Shown: positions 23,714-32,590 of the stretch, piece after piece
How positions within the stretch are numbered: the first letter of the stretch is position 1
How the letters are laid out: every line of letters begins with the position of its first letter
Origin: an uncultured Alphaproteobacteria bacterium
GTDB lineage: Bacteria; Pseudomonadota; Alphaproteobacteria; Micropepsales; Micropepsaceae
Reading direction: 5' to 3'
Assembly: GCA_903862715.1 (NCBI GenBank)
Contig: CAIOYY010000060.1
Span: forward strand, 1 to 42,556
DNA length: 42,556 nt
Translations under genes and position numbers: made by a program
The notes under the pieces: model-generated
Seen by the model: the letters and a program-made list of their open reading frames with translations, nothing else
The model's database searches: none
What the model was told of the DNA's origin: nothing

Positions 23714-25525
23714 ATGGCCGCCCCGCTTCTTCTTCTGCAAAACATCAAGCTTGCCATCGGTTCGACCGATCTTCTCGATGGCGCGGAATTGTCGGTCGGC
23801 GCCGGCGAGCGGCTTTGCCTGGTCGGGCGCAACGGTTCGGGTAAGTCGACTCTTCTGAAAGTGGCGGCGGGGCTGATACAGCCCGACGGTGGCGAACGCT
23901 TCGCTCAACCCGGTGCGACCATCCGCTATCTGCCGCAGGAACCCGATCTGTCCGGCTTTGCAACCGTGACCGATTACGTCGAGGCGGGCCTTATTTCTGG
24001 TGAAGACCCCACACGCGCACGCCATTTGTTGCGCGAGCTGGGACTGACGGGCGACGAAAATCCATCGACGCTGTCCGGCGGCGAAGCGCGGCGCGCCGCA
24101 CTCGCGCGCGTGCTAGCGCCCTCGCCCGACATTCTTCTGCTTGATGAGCCGACCAATCATCTCGACCTGCCCGCCATCGAATGGCTGGAGAGCGAATTGA
24201 AAGGCATGCGTTCTGCGCTGGTCGTGATCAGCCATGACCGGCGTTTCCTGCAAACGCTGTCGCGCGCCACCGTCTGGCTCGACCGCGGCCGCGCCCGCCG
24301 TCTGGAACAGGGCTTTGCCGCCTATGAAGCCTGGCGCGACGAACTTCTCGCGCAGGAAGAACGCGACCGTCACAAGCTCGACCGCAGAATAGCGATGGAA
24401 CTCGACTGGGTACGCCATGGCGTCAGCGGCCGGCGCAAGCGTAATCAGGGCCGCCTCGCGCGGCTGGGCGAAATGCGCCGTGAGCGGCGCGAACAATTGC
24501 GCGCCACCGGCAATGTCGTCCTGAATGCGTCCCATGCCGCCAATGCCGGAACGCGCGTTATCGAAGCGAAATCGGTTTCCAAATCTTATGGCGATGCCGC
24601 CATCGTCACCTCCTTCTCCACGCGTATCTTGCGCGGCGACCGCATCGGCATTGTCGGGCGTAATGGCGCGGGCAAGACGACATTGATCAAACTTCTGACC
24701 GGCCGTCTGCCGCCCGATAGCGGCGAGATATTCCTGGGCGCCAATCTCGCCATTGCGGAACTCGATCAGACGCGCGCGCTGCTCGATTCCGATGCGACGC
24801 TCTCCTCCGTTCTCACCGGCGGTTCCAGCGACACCGTTCAGGTGGGAGACCAGAAAAAACACGTCGTCAGTTACATGAAGGATTTTCTCTTCCTTCCCGA
24901 ACAGGCGCGCACCCCTGTACGCGTGCTGTCGGGCGGTGAACGCGCGCGCCTTCTTCTCGCGAAAGCCCTGGCGACGCCGTCCAACCTTCTGGTGCTCGAC
25001 GAGCCGACCAACGATCTTGATCTCGAAACGCTCGACCTCCTCGAGGAGATGATCGCCGACTATCCGGGGACGGCGTTGATCGTCAGCCATGACCGCGATT
25101 TTCTCGATCGTGTGGCCACTTCGGTCCTGATGGCGGAAGGCCAAGGCAGGTTCATCGAATATGCCGGCGGGTACAGCGACATGCTGACGCAACGCGGTGA
25201 GGGCGTGACGGCGCGCGAGGCGAAGGCCGCGGCCAAAGCCGCGCAGCCCCCCAAGGAACGCCGCAAATCCGAAACAAGGCGCAAACTCAGTTTCGGCGAG
25301 AAACATGCGCTTGAAACGCTGCCCGCCCGCATGGCGGGTTTAAGTGCCGAAATGGAACGATTACGCACTGCGCTCGCAGACCCGGCGCTTTACGCCAAAG
25401 ATCCGAAACGCTTCAGCGTGTTGTCCAAAGAGCTTTCGACCGCCGAAGCCGAACTCGCTGTTTCCGAGGAACGTTGGCTGGAGCTCGAGCTGTTGCGCGA
25501 GGAAATCGAAGGCGGCGCCGTCTAA
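23714..25525 (+). CDS. uup: ABC-F family ATPase Uup
   Basis: A 603-residue soluble twin-ATPase. Domain 1 has GRNGSGKST, LSGGEARRAALAR and LLLDEPTNHLDL; the linker (about 210-270) is Arg-rich (GVSGRRKRNQGRLARL); domain 2 has GRNGAGKTT, LSGGERARLLLAK and LVLDEPTNDLDL. The C-terminal coiled coil (RRKLSFGEKHALETLP and on) is the DNA/ribosome-binding domain that separates Uup from other ABC-F members. It is a housekeeping factor linked to ribosome function and excision of transposons. Start is ATG 23714, in the usual position before LLLLQNI. It is followed by a helicase 115 bp downstream. Confidence 0.92.
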   Translation: MAAPLLLLQNIKLAIGSTDLLDGAELSVGAGERLCLVGRNGSGKSTLLKVAAGLIQPDGGERFAQPGATIRYLPQEPDLSGFATVTDYVEAGLISGEDPTRARHLLRELGLTGDENPSTLSGGEARRAALARVLAPSPDILLLDEPTNHLDLPAIEWLESELKGMRSALVVISHDRRFLQTLSRATVWLDRGRARRLEQGFAAYEAWRDELLAQEERDRHKLDRRIAMELDWVRHGVSGRRKRNQGRLARLGEMRRERREQLRATGNVVLNASHAANAGTRVIEAKSVSKSYGDAAIVTSFSTRILRGDRIGIVGRNGAGKTTLIKLLTGRLPPDSGEIFLGANLAIAELDQTRALLDSDATLSSVLTGGSSDTVQVGDQKKHVVSYMKDFLFLPEQARTPVRVLSGGERARLLLAKALATPSNLLVLDEPTNDLDLETLDLLEEMIADYPGTALIVSHDRDFLDRVATSVLMAEGQGRFIEYAGGYSDMLTQRGEGVTAREAKAAAKAAQPPKERRKSETRRKLSFGEKHALETLPARMAGLSAEMERLRTALADPALYAKDPKRFSVLSKELSTAEAELAVSEERWLELELLREEIEGGAV

Positions 25526-25640
25526 AACAGGCCGATTTCCGCCCTTTTGTCCTTTTCGCTATCTTTTTGACGCTTTTGCGTTAGAGAACGCCCCTTACAC
25601 CCCCTTAAAAACCCGCGCTTTCGCGAAAAGGCATATTCCC

Positions 25641-28001
25641 TTGGCATTCCCCCCGACTTGTCTTCCGCTCGCCCGCGCTCTCGAAGATCGTGGCTACACC
25701 GATCCGACGCCGGTGCAATCCGCTGTTCTCGCGCCTGAGGCCGAGGACCGCGATCTCATCGTTTCGGCGCAAACCGGTTCCGGCAAGACCATCGCCTATG
25801 GGCTCGCCATCGGCGCGACGATTCTCGGCGACGCCAACGCGCTCGGCCCCGCGCGCGATCCGGTGGCGTTGATCGTCGCCCCGACGCGCGAACTTGCACT
25901 GCAGGTGCATGGCGAACTCAGCCTGCTCTACCGTTTTGCCGGCGCGCGTATCGTCTACTGCGTCGGCGGCATGGACGCCCGTAAGGAACAGCGTCAGCTT
26001 TCCGAAGGCGCGCATATTGTCGTCGGAACGCCGGGCCGCCTGCGCGACCATCTTGAACGCGGCGCGTTAAAAGTGTCGGCGTTGCAGGCCGTGGTGCTCG
26101 ACGAAGCCGATGAGATGCTCGATCTCGGCTTTCGGGAAGATCTCGAATTCATTCTCGAAACGACGCCCGAAAACCGCCGCACGCTTCTGTTCTCCGCGAC
26201 GCTTCCGAAGCAGATCGTGGCGCTCGCCAAAAAATACCAACGCGACGCCTTCCGCATTCAGGCCTCCGGCGGCGGCCAGGGCGGCCATGTCGATATCGAA
26301 TACCGCGCGATGCGCGTCGCCTATAGCGACGTCGAACACGCGGTGGTGAACGTCTTGCGCTTTGTCGAGCCGCCCAGCGCGCTCGTCTTCTGCAACACCC
26401 GCCAATCGGTACGTCATCTCCAGGCCATTCTTCTGGAACGCGGCTTTTCCGTCGTCGCGCTTTCGGGCGAACTCAGCCAGTCCGAACGCAATCACGCATT
26501 GCAGGCTTTGCGCGATGGCCGCGCCCGCGTCTGCGTTGCAACCGACGTCGCTGCGCGCGGCATCGATCTGCCGAATCTCGGCCTCGTCATCCATGCCGAT
26601 CTGCCCAACGACGCGGAGGTCCTGCAGCATCGCTCGGGCCGCACCGGTCGTGCCGGACGCAAAGGGGTCAGCGTTCTGCTCATCCCGCCCGCGCGCCGCC
26701 GCAAAGCCGAACAGATATTGTCTTCCGCCCGCATCACGCCGGTCTGGGGCAATGTCCCGTCGGCTGATGACATCCGCCAGCTCGACCACGAAAGACTGCT
26801 CGAGAATGCGTTGTTCGCGGAGAAGCCGAGCGACGAAGACTCCGCCATGGCGAAATTGCTGCTGGGTGCGCGTTCCGCCGAGGATATCGCGATTGCCTTT
26901 TCGCGCCTCTACCGCGCACAGCTTCCGGCTCCCGAAGTGCTGGCCGATCCGGGCGCCGACCGTCCGCGCGCCGAGGCAGGGGAGCGCCGGGGTAAGCGCG
27001 AGCCGCGCGAAAAGCGCGAATTCGAACGTCCTGAACGCGGCGCCTTTGACGGTGGTTCGCATGAACGCGGCGCCTATGATCGCAGCCCGCAGAAGAAGCT
27101 CTGGTTCCATCTCGATGTCGGCCGTTCGAAAAACGCCGATCCGAAATGGCTCGTTCCGATGATTTGCCGCAAGGGCAAGATCACCAAAGCCGATATCGGC
27201 GCGATCCGCATTTTCGACGACGAAACAAAATTCGAAATTAATGAGGATGTCGCCGCGCAGTTCGCGCAGGAAGTGCGCCACGCGAAAAGCGGCGACGGCA
27301 CCATCACGCCGCTCGGTTCTTCGCCCGGCGACACCCGAAATGTTGCGCCCCGCGAAAAGACCTCCGAATACACACCGCGCGAAAAACCACGTGAGTACAC
27401 GCCGCGGGAGAAACCCCGTGATTTCACACCGCGGGAAAAATCCGCAGAATATGCGCCGCGCGAAAAGCCCCGCGATTACACCCCGCGCGAGAAGGCCCGT
27501 GATTACACGCCGAGGGCAAAGTCCGCCGAATATACGCCGCGAGAAAAACCGCGTGATTTTCAGCGTAGCGATAAACCCCGAGACTTTGCGCCGAAGGACC
27601 GCGCTCATGGTGCCGAAAACCGTGGCGGCGACGCGCCGCCCCGCAAACCCTGGAGCGAAAAGCCGGGCGGCAAGCCGCCTTTCAAGGGCAAACCGGCATT
27701 TGAAGGCAAGGGTGGAGACCGTCCTCATTTCAACGACCGTCCTCCGCGCGATGCCAAACCCCGGTCCGAAGACCGTCCGCGCGACGACTCACGAAGCGAG
27801 AAACCCCGTCATGGCGACAAGCCGTTTGGCGACAAGAAGTTCGGCGACAAGAAATTCGCAGGGGAAAAGAAGTTTGGCAGCAAGCCATTCGGCGATAAGA
27901 AGTTCGGCGGGAAAAAATTCGGCGACAAACCTGCTGGCGGCGCGAAATTCTCGGGCAAGAACAAGGGCAAGCCCGGTGCGCACAAAGGCAAGCGCGATTA
28001 G
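25641..28001 (+). CDS. DEAD-box RNA helicase with DbpA-type RNA-binding domain and long repetitive tail
   Basis: A 786-residue ATP-dependent RNA helicase. The core shows the Q motif (DPTPVQ), Walker A AQTGSGKT, PTRELALQ, DEAD (154-157), SAT, VFCNTRQS, ATDVAARGID and HRSGRTGRAG. Residues about 486-550 (LWFHLDVGRSKNADPKW, KGKITKADIGAIRIF) form a DbpA-type RNA-binding domain. From about residue 569 a decapeptide repeat (TPREKPRDY-like) appears about seven times, then FGDKKF-type repeats and a Lys-rich end, a likely disordered RNA-binding tail. I chose TTG 25641, with AAAAGG upstream; the frame is open further up only through the end of uup. It probably acts in ribosome assembly or cold adaptation by family analogy. 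Confidence 0.88.
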   Translation: MAFPPTCLPLARALEDRGYTDPTPVQSAVLAPEAEDRDLIVSAQTGSGKTIAYGLAIGATILGDANALGPARDPVALIVAPTRELALQVHGELSLLYRFAGARIVYCVGGMDARKEQRQLSEGAHIVVGTPGRLRDHLERGALKVSALQAVVLDEADEMLDLGFREDLEFILETTPENRRTLLFSATLPKQIVALAKKYQRDAFRIQASGGGQGGHVDIEYRAMRVAYSDVEHAVVNVLRFVEPPSALVFCNTRQSVRHLQAILLERGFSVVALSGELSQSERNHALQALRDGRARVCVATDVAARGIDLPNLGLVIHADLPNDAEVLQHRSGRTGRAGRKGVSVLLIPPARRRKAEQILSSARITPVWGNVPSADDIRQLDHERLLENALFAEKPSDEDSAMAKLLLGARSAEDIAIAFSRLYRAQLPAPEVLADPGADRPRAEAGERRGKREPREKREFERPERGAFDGGSHERGAYDRSPQKKLWFHLDVGRSKNADPKWLVPMICRKGKITKADIGAIRIFDDETKFEINEDVAAQFAQEVRHAKSGDGTITPLGSSPGDTRNVAPREKTSEYTPREKPREYTPREKPRDFTPREKSAEYAPREKPRDYTPREKARDYTPRAKSAEYTPREKPRDFQRSDKPRDFAPKDRAHGAENRGGDAPPRKPWSEKPGGKPPFKGKPAFEGKGGDRPHFNDRPPRDAKPRSEDRPRDDSRSEKPRHGDKPFGDKKFGDKKFAGEKKFGSKPFGDKKFGGKKFGDKPAGGAKFSGKNKGKPGAHKGKRD
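27345..27563 (+). repeat. 30-bp tandem repeats encoding a TPREKPRDY-like decapeptide
   Basis: The helicase tail is built from about seven copies of a 30-base unit, with variation such as EYTPREKPRE, DFTPREKSAE and DYTPREKARD. A second block of degenerate FGDKKF units follows at about 27820-27930. The copies are similar but not identical, so they are not a recent slippage product alone. Confidence 0.85.
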
Positions 28002-28110
28002 GACGTCCTTTTGCGGCGCCGTGCAGATGTCGGCCTGCGCGATGCCTTTACGCGTGCGTTGTTCATCAACAAGGGCGGCGACTATCGCATTCAGACGGTC
28101 GCGATATACG

Positions 28111-28129
28111 GAACGCCCTAAGGCGTTTC
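28111..28129. terminator. Hairpin between the convergent helicase and photolyase genes
   Basis: AACGCC (28112-28117) pairs with GGCGTT (28122-28127) around CTAA, followed by TTTCG. The stem is short, but it lies between two convergent genes. A second reading of the same gap shows an in-frame 39-codon extension after the helicase TAG stop, ending at 28121. Confidence 0.45.
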
Positions 28130-28131
28130 GC

Positions 28132-29574
28132 CTATGCCCTTAATTGCTGAAACGCTTCCAGCGCGCGTTTGCGCGCCAGTGCGTGATCGACAATAGGCTT
28201 GGGATAGGTCTTGCCGAGCGTCACTTGGGCGGCGCGCAATACGTCTTCCGGCGCGGCCCAGGGCTTGTGGAGGAATTTGTCGGGAAGAGCCCCAAGTTCC
28301 GGAATCCAGGCACGCACATAGTCGCCATCAGGATCGAATTTCTCCCCCTGCAGTACCGGATTGAAGATACGGAAAAATGGCGCGGCGTCGGCGCCGGAAC
28401 CCGCCACCCATTGCCAGCTCGCGGCGTTGTTCGCGAGATCAGCATCGACCAGCGTATCCCAGAACCATGCCTCGCCTTCGCGCCAATGAATAAGCAGATG
28501 CTTGATCAGAAACGACGCCACGATCATACGCACGCGATTGTGCATCCAGCCCGTGCGCCAGAGCTCGCGCATCCCGGCATCGACGATGGGGTAACCGGTT
28601 TCACCCTTCTGCCAGGCGCGAAGATGGGGCTCGTTCCTCGCCCACGGAAAATTTGCGAATTCCGGGCGCAAGGGTGCGTCCGGCAATGACGGAAAATGGT
28701 GCAGTAGATGCGCCGAAAATTCGCGCCACATCACCTGGCGAAGGAAGGCCTGCGCGCCATTACTGCCTCTATGGTGATGGCGTTCCAGCCAATGCTCGGT
28801 TTGCTGCCAGCACATCGACGGGCTGATCTCGCCAAAATGCAAATGGGGCGACAGGCGTGAGGTGCCCTTGCGGTCGGGACGGTCGCGCATCGCCGGATAA
28901 TCCTGCACGGCCTCGTCCAGAAAATCATTCAGGCATTGCTGCGCGCCCGCTTCCCCCGGTGTCCAGTTGTCATGGAAACCCTGTGCCCAGTCGGGCTTCG
29001 CCGGTAGCAAATGCCAATCCTTGAGCGCTGCGCTCCCCGCGACATCGGCGGCAAGAACGCGGCTCGGTGCACGCTTGCTGCTCTTTGAATGGTTCATATT
29101 CGCCAGCGCCGCTTTATAGAACGGCGTGAAAACCTTGTAGGGACGGCCTTCGAGATTGGCGAAGTGTTCCGGCTCGAAAAGAAGATTTCCGCCGAAACGG
29201 CGAAAGGCCACGGAGTTTTCTCGAAAGGTTTCGGCAAGTTCGTTTTCGAGCGTGCGCGCTGATTGTTCGTAACATCGCGTGAACGTAATCGCCTGCGCGC
29301 GGCCTTCGTGCGCCAGTCGCGGCAACACCTCGCGTGCTGCGCCTTTCACGAGAAATAATTTGGTGCCGCGCGCTCTCAAATCGGCATCGAGCGCGCCGAG
29401 GCTGTGATGCAGCCACCAGCGAGATGCGCCACCCATCCCCCATTTGAGGGGCGAAGCCTCGTCGAGAATATAAAGCGGAAGAACGGGTGCGCCGCTCTCG
29501 ATCGCTGCGGCGAAGGCAGGATTGCCGTTCAGGCGGAGATCCTGCCGGAACCAATGAATAACGATGGAATTCAA
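28132..29574 (-). CDS. phrB: Deoxyribodipyrimidine photo-lyase
   Basis: A 480-residue FAD-dependent enzyme that splits cyclobutane pyrimidine dimers with blue light. The N-terminal antenna-binding half starts SIVIHWFRQDLRLNGNPAF. The FAD half shows TSRLSPHLHFGEISP, VMWREFSAHLLHHFP, ETGYPIVDAGMRELWRTGW, HNRVRMIVASFLIKHL and NNAASWQWVAGSGADAAP, including the Trp residues for dimer contact and electron transfer. Length fits class I CPD photolyases. The start is TTG 29574; no ATG lies near. It is convergent with the helicase and divergent from the caspase-like gene. A cryptochrome-like role is possible, but the repair motifs are intact. Confidence 0.92.
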   Translation of the reverse strand: MNSIVIHWFRQDLRLNGNPAFAAAIESGAPVLPLYILDEASPLKWGMGGASRWWLHHSLGALDADLRARGTKLFLVKGAAREVLPRLAHEGRAQAITFTRCYEQSARTLENELAETFRENSVAFRRFGGNLLFEPEHFANLEGRPYKVFTPFYKAALANMNHSKSSKRAPSRVLAADVAGSAALKDWHLLPAKPDWAQGFHDNWTPGEAGAQQCLNDFLDEAVQDYPAMRDRPDRKGTSRLSPHLHFGEISPSMCWQQTEHWLERHHHRGSNGAQAFLRQVMWREFSAHLLHHFPSLPDAPLRPEFANFPWARNEPHLRAWQKGETGYPIVDAGMRELWRTGWMHNRVRMIVASFLIKHLLIHWREGEAWFWDTLVDADLANNAASWQWVAGSGADAAPFFRIFNPVLQGEKFDPDGDYVRAWIPELGALPDKFLHKPWAAPEDVLRAAQVTLGKTYPKPIVDHALARKRALEAFQQLRA

Positions 29575-29604
29575 AGGCGTGTTCTTTCCGGCGAAGCTGT
29601 GACC

Positions 29605-29629
29605 CTTCCTTTAGCAGCGGGAAAGGAAG
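29605..29629. promoter_or_regulatory. Perfect 8-bp inverted repeat in the photolyase/caspase divergent region
   Basis: CTTCCTTT (29605-29612) and AAAGGAAG (29622-29629) flank a 9-base spacer in the 205-bp region between the two divergent genes. It may be an operator or an RNA hairpin in the photolyase leader. I see no other clear signal there. Confidence 0.35.
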
Positions 29630-29779
29630 CGGTAAATCTGCCCTGAATCGCTCCGTGTGAAGGATTCTGGGCGCGCAAGGGTGCGTCGTCGCAAGTATAA
29701 GCTAGGCTATTCCGCGCCGCGCATTCCTAAAGTATTGTGTTCGCTCGAACGATTTTTCAACGAGTGAGGACTTACGGCA

Positions 29780-32104
29780 ATGCGCATCGCGAAATGGGCT
29801 GCGGTTTCGGTTTTGTTTGGCGCTAGCGCCCTGGGAGCATCGCCGGTCTTCGCGCAGGATTATACGGAGCCCGCCAGTTACGGCGACTTCGTTCTTTCGG
29901 GTCCCGGACAATCGCATGCCATCGAACTTCTTGCCGGTGGCGACATCGATGCCACCACTCTTGGCGGCGCATGTGTCGGCAGAATCGCAAACGCTCCCGA
30001 TGTGCAACTTGAAATTCAGTCCAGTGGCGCGCCCGTAACCTTCCGGATCGAATCGACGGGCGACTCCACGCTGGCCATCAACACCGCAAATGGCGAGTGG
30101 GTCTGCGATGATGACAGTGCGGGTAATCTCGACGCGCTTGTCACCATCAACAATCCGACGACCGGCATCTATGACATCTGGGTCGGTGACCTGGCAGAAG
30201 AAGGATATAGCGAAGCAACCCTCACCGTTTCGCAGGGCGCGGGCGGTGCCGCGACGGTCGCGGTGGCCGACAATGCCGCAACGCCGGTCGGCGTCGACCG
30301 GATGGAGCGCGGTGCGCTCGAAGCCGGTGATGGAACGCGCGCCGAAGACCAGTATGAGGACATTTACACCGTCGCCGGAACGGCCGGTCAGGAAACCGTG
30401 TTCGATCTGCGGTCGCCGGACTTCGATACCTATCTGACGATCACCGCGCCGAGTGGCGCTGAATTCACCAATGACGATTACGAAGGCGATACGCGCCGTT
30501 CGCTTCTGTCCCTGCGTCTGACGGAAACCGGCCAGTACCGCGTGTCGGTGTCCAGTTTCTTCTCCGATGAAAGCGGCACCTATTCGCTGGCGATCTCGCG
30601 TCCGATGGCCGCTGGCGCTCAGGAACGCATCGACGAAACCGGCGCTCTCGCCGCGGGCGACGCCACCCGCTCCAATGGCAATTTTGCCGACACCTACGAG
30701 TTCGACGGCGCGCCTGGCCGTCGCGCGGTGATCGATCTGACGTCGAACGATTTCGACACCTATCTCGTTCTGACGTCGCCCTCCGGCGCCGTCATCGAGA
30801 ATGACGATGCCGACTCGCTGCAGCACAGCCAGATCGATACGGAGATGTCTGAAACCGGCACCTACCGGGTCCAGGTCTCCTCTTACGCCGTTGGTGAAAC
30901 CGGCAATTACCGGCTGACCATCGACCGCGGCCAGGCGATCACCACCGCGACGCAGGTCAACCGCGATACGACCGAACTTGCGCTGGGCAGCTCGGTCAAT
31001 GGCGCGCTGCAGAATGGCGACCTCCAACTCGATCTCGGCAAATATCAGGACATCTATTCCTTCGCAGGAACAGCCGGTCAGAATATTCGCGTCGATATGA
31101 CATCGAATGCCTTCGACACCTACCTGATCGTGCGCGATCCGAATGGTCTCGAATATGCCAATGACGATTTCGAGGCGAGCACGGCCCGCTCGGTCGTCGA
31201 ACTGACGCTGCCTGTCGATGGCCGCTATCAGGTGATCGCGACGTCTTACGGCGCCGACATGACGGGCGCCTATCAGCTCAGTATCAATCCGATGGCGTCC
31301 GCGCCGATCGAAGCGATCTCCAATGTGATCGGCAACGGTCAGGGCACCGTCTATGGCATCTTCGCGGGCATCAGCGATTACAGTCAGTTGCGCGAAACCG
31401 AATGGGGCTGGGGCGATCTCAGCTACACCGCCGACGACGCTATCGTGGCGCGTGATGCGTTGATCGCGAATGCCGGCATGCGCCCGGAAAACGCCTTCAC
31501 CTTCACTGACCGTCAGGCAACGCGCGCCAATATCGAAGCGGCGTTCCGCGACATCGCTTCGCGCATCGGGCCTCGTGATACCTTCGTGTTCTTCTACTCC
31601 GGTCATGGCGGCCAGGAAGAACGCGCGGGCGGGTTCAATGCGGCCGATGCCGACGGCTTCGACGAAACCCTTGCCTGGTCCGACCAGACCATCACCGATG
31701 ACGAGGTTACGGCGCTGTTCGATACGATCCATGCCGGGGCATCGATCATCATTCTCGATTCCTGCTTCAGCGGCGGGTTCGCGAAAGACGTCGTGTCGGC
31801 TCCGGGCCGCATGGGACTCTTCTCCTCCGACGAGGACGTGCCCTCGCTGGTCGCGGGCAAGTTCCAGGCCGGCGGCTATCTCTCCTTCTTCTTTAAGGAA
31901 GCGGTGGAGGACGGTCGTGCCGACGAGGACGGCGACAACTCCATCAACGCCATGGAACTCAGCCAGTACATCCATGTCCGCTACAACGAAGAAGCGATGT
32001 CGAAGGCGCAGTCGAATTTCGATACGCCGCATTTCGGCTATCAGCATCTCGTGGTCGACCGCGGCGGCGTTTCGCATGACGCGATTCTCTTCCACGTGAA
32101 CTGA
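29780..32104 (+). CDS. Exported caspase-like (peptidase C14) protein with PPC-type beta domains
   Basis: A 774-residue protein with a Sec signal peptide (about 1-25, ending SPVFAQ). Residues about 26-150 are an N-terminal beta domain. Three related beta domains follow at about 170-275, 285-395 and 405-510, each with a YEDIYTVAGTAGQ-like strand, FDTYLTITAPSGA and GQYRVSVSS, which fit bacterial pre-peptidase C-terminal (PPC) domains. The C-terminal caspase fold (about 525-774) has the catalytic His in FYSGHGG (His609) and Cys in LDSCFSGGF (Cys662). It is an orthocaspase or metacaspase acting in the periplasm or outside. ATG 29780 is preceded by a GAGG site. A terminator hairpin follows. Substrate and trigger are unknown. 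Confidence 0.87.
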   Translation: MRIAKWAAVSVLFGASALGASPVFAQDYTEPASYGDFVLSGPGQSHAIELLAGGDIDATTLGGACVGRIANAPDVQLEIQSSGAPVTFRIESTGDSTLAINTANGEWVCDDDSAGNLDALVTINNPTTGIYDIWVGDLAEEGYSEATLTVSQGAGGAATVAVADNAATPVGVDRMERGALEAGDGTRAEDQYEDIYTVAGTAGQETVFDLRSPDFDTYLTITAPSGAEFTNDDYEGDTRRSLLSLRLTETGQYRVSVSSFFSDESGTYSLAISRPMAAGAQERIDETGALAAGDATRSNGNFADTYEFDGAPGRRAVIDLTSNDFDTYLVLTSPSGAVIENDDADSLQHSQIDTEMSETGTYRVQVSSYAVGETGNYRLTIDRGQAITTATQVNRDTTELALGSSVNGALQNGDLQLDLGKYQDIYSFAGTAGQNIRVDMTSNAFDTYLIVRDPNGLEYANDDFEASTARSVVELTLPVDGRYQVIATSYGADMTGAYQLSINPMASAPIEAISNVIGNGQGTVYGIFAGISDYSQLRETEWGWGDLSYTADDAIVARDALIANAGMRPENAFTFTDRQATRANIEAAFRDIASRIGPRDTFVFFYSGHGGQEERAGGFNAADADGFDETLAWSDQTITDDEVTALFDTIHAGASIIILDSCFSGGFAKDVVSAPGRMGLFSSDEDVPSLVAGKFQAGGYLSFFFKEAVEDGRADEDGDNSINAMELSQYIHVRYNEEAMSKAQSNFDTPHFGYQHLVVDRGGVSHDAILFHVN

Positions 32105-32127
32105 TCATTCGGAAATTTCCCGAAGCC

Positions 32128-32158
32128 AAGGGGCGGCGTTTGCCGTCCCTTGCGCTTT
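32128..32158 (+). terminator. Rho-independent terminator after the caspase-like gene
   Basis: The arms 32128-32137 and 32142-32151 form a 10-bp stem (one G-U pair) with a GTTT loop, followed by CTTTT. Position 24 bp after the stop supports it. Confidence 0.7.
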
Positions 32159-32258
32159 TGGGGGATACCGTTTCATCATGGGTGCCTCGAAGGGAGTGGA
32201 TGGTCACAATCCGCCCCGGCGATACCGGCCATAGCCGGTGCCTTTAGGGGGGGGCGAC

Positions 32259-32590
32259 ATGACAAGACGAGCGGGTCAGCATTTCCTGCAGATTCCAGGG
32301 CCTACACCGGTGCCCGAACGCGTACTGCGCGCGATGGACCGTGCGGTCATCGATCACCGCGGCCCGATATTCGCGGCGCTGGGTCTTCGTGCGCTTTCCA
32401 GCATCAGAACGATCTTCAAAACAGCGTCCCGCGTTTTCATCTATCCTGCGTCTGGTACGGGCGCGTGGGAAGCGGCGCTCACCAACACGCTTTCGCCCGG
32501 CGACACGGTCCTGATGTACGAGACCGGCCACTTCGCGTTCCTGTGGAAGCAGATGGCGCTGAAGCTGGGGTTGAAGCCCGACTTCATCGA
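32259..32590 (+). pseudogene. Truncated serine-glyoxylate-type aminotransferase, N-terminal fragment
   Basis: About 110 residues read like the start of a class V aminotransferase of the serine/alanine-glyoxylate type: FLQIPGPTPVPERVLRAM, VIDHRGPIFAALG, VFIYPASGTGAWEAALT, TVLMYETGHFAFLWKQMA, KLGLKPDFI. The match then stops and the frame continues in-frame as transporter-like sequence, before the PLP lysine. The ATG 32259 follows an unbroken run of eight G residues that may serve as a poor ribosome site. It looks like the 5' part of a gene cut by a deletion. An assembly or sequencing error cannot be excluded. Confidence 0.75.

Noticed and set aside
26067-27728. Long minus-strand frame (553 codons) opposite the helicase
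   Set aside because: Antisense shadow of the DEAD-box gene; its repetitive Arg/Phe content derives from the repeats on the other strand.
29702-32095. Very long minus-strand open frame (797 codons) antisense to the caspase-like gene
   Set aside because: It mirrors the plus-strand gene in a GC-rich region. The plus strand has a signal peptide, domain repeats and catalytic motifs; the antisense product has none and is biased to Arg/Gly.
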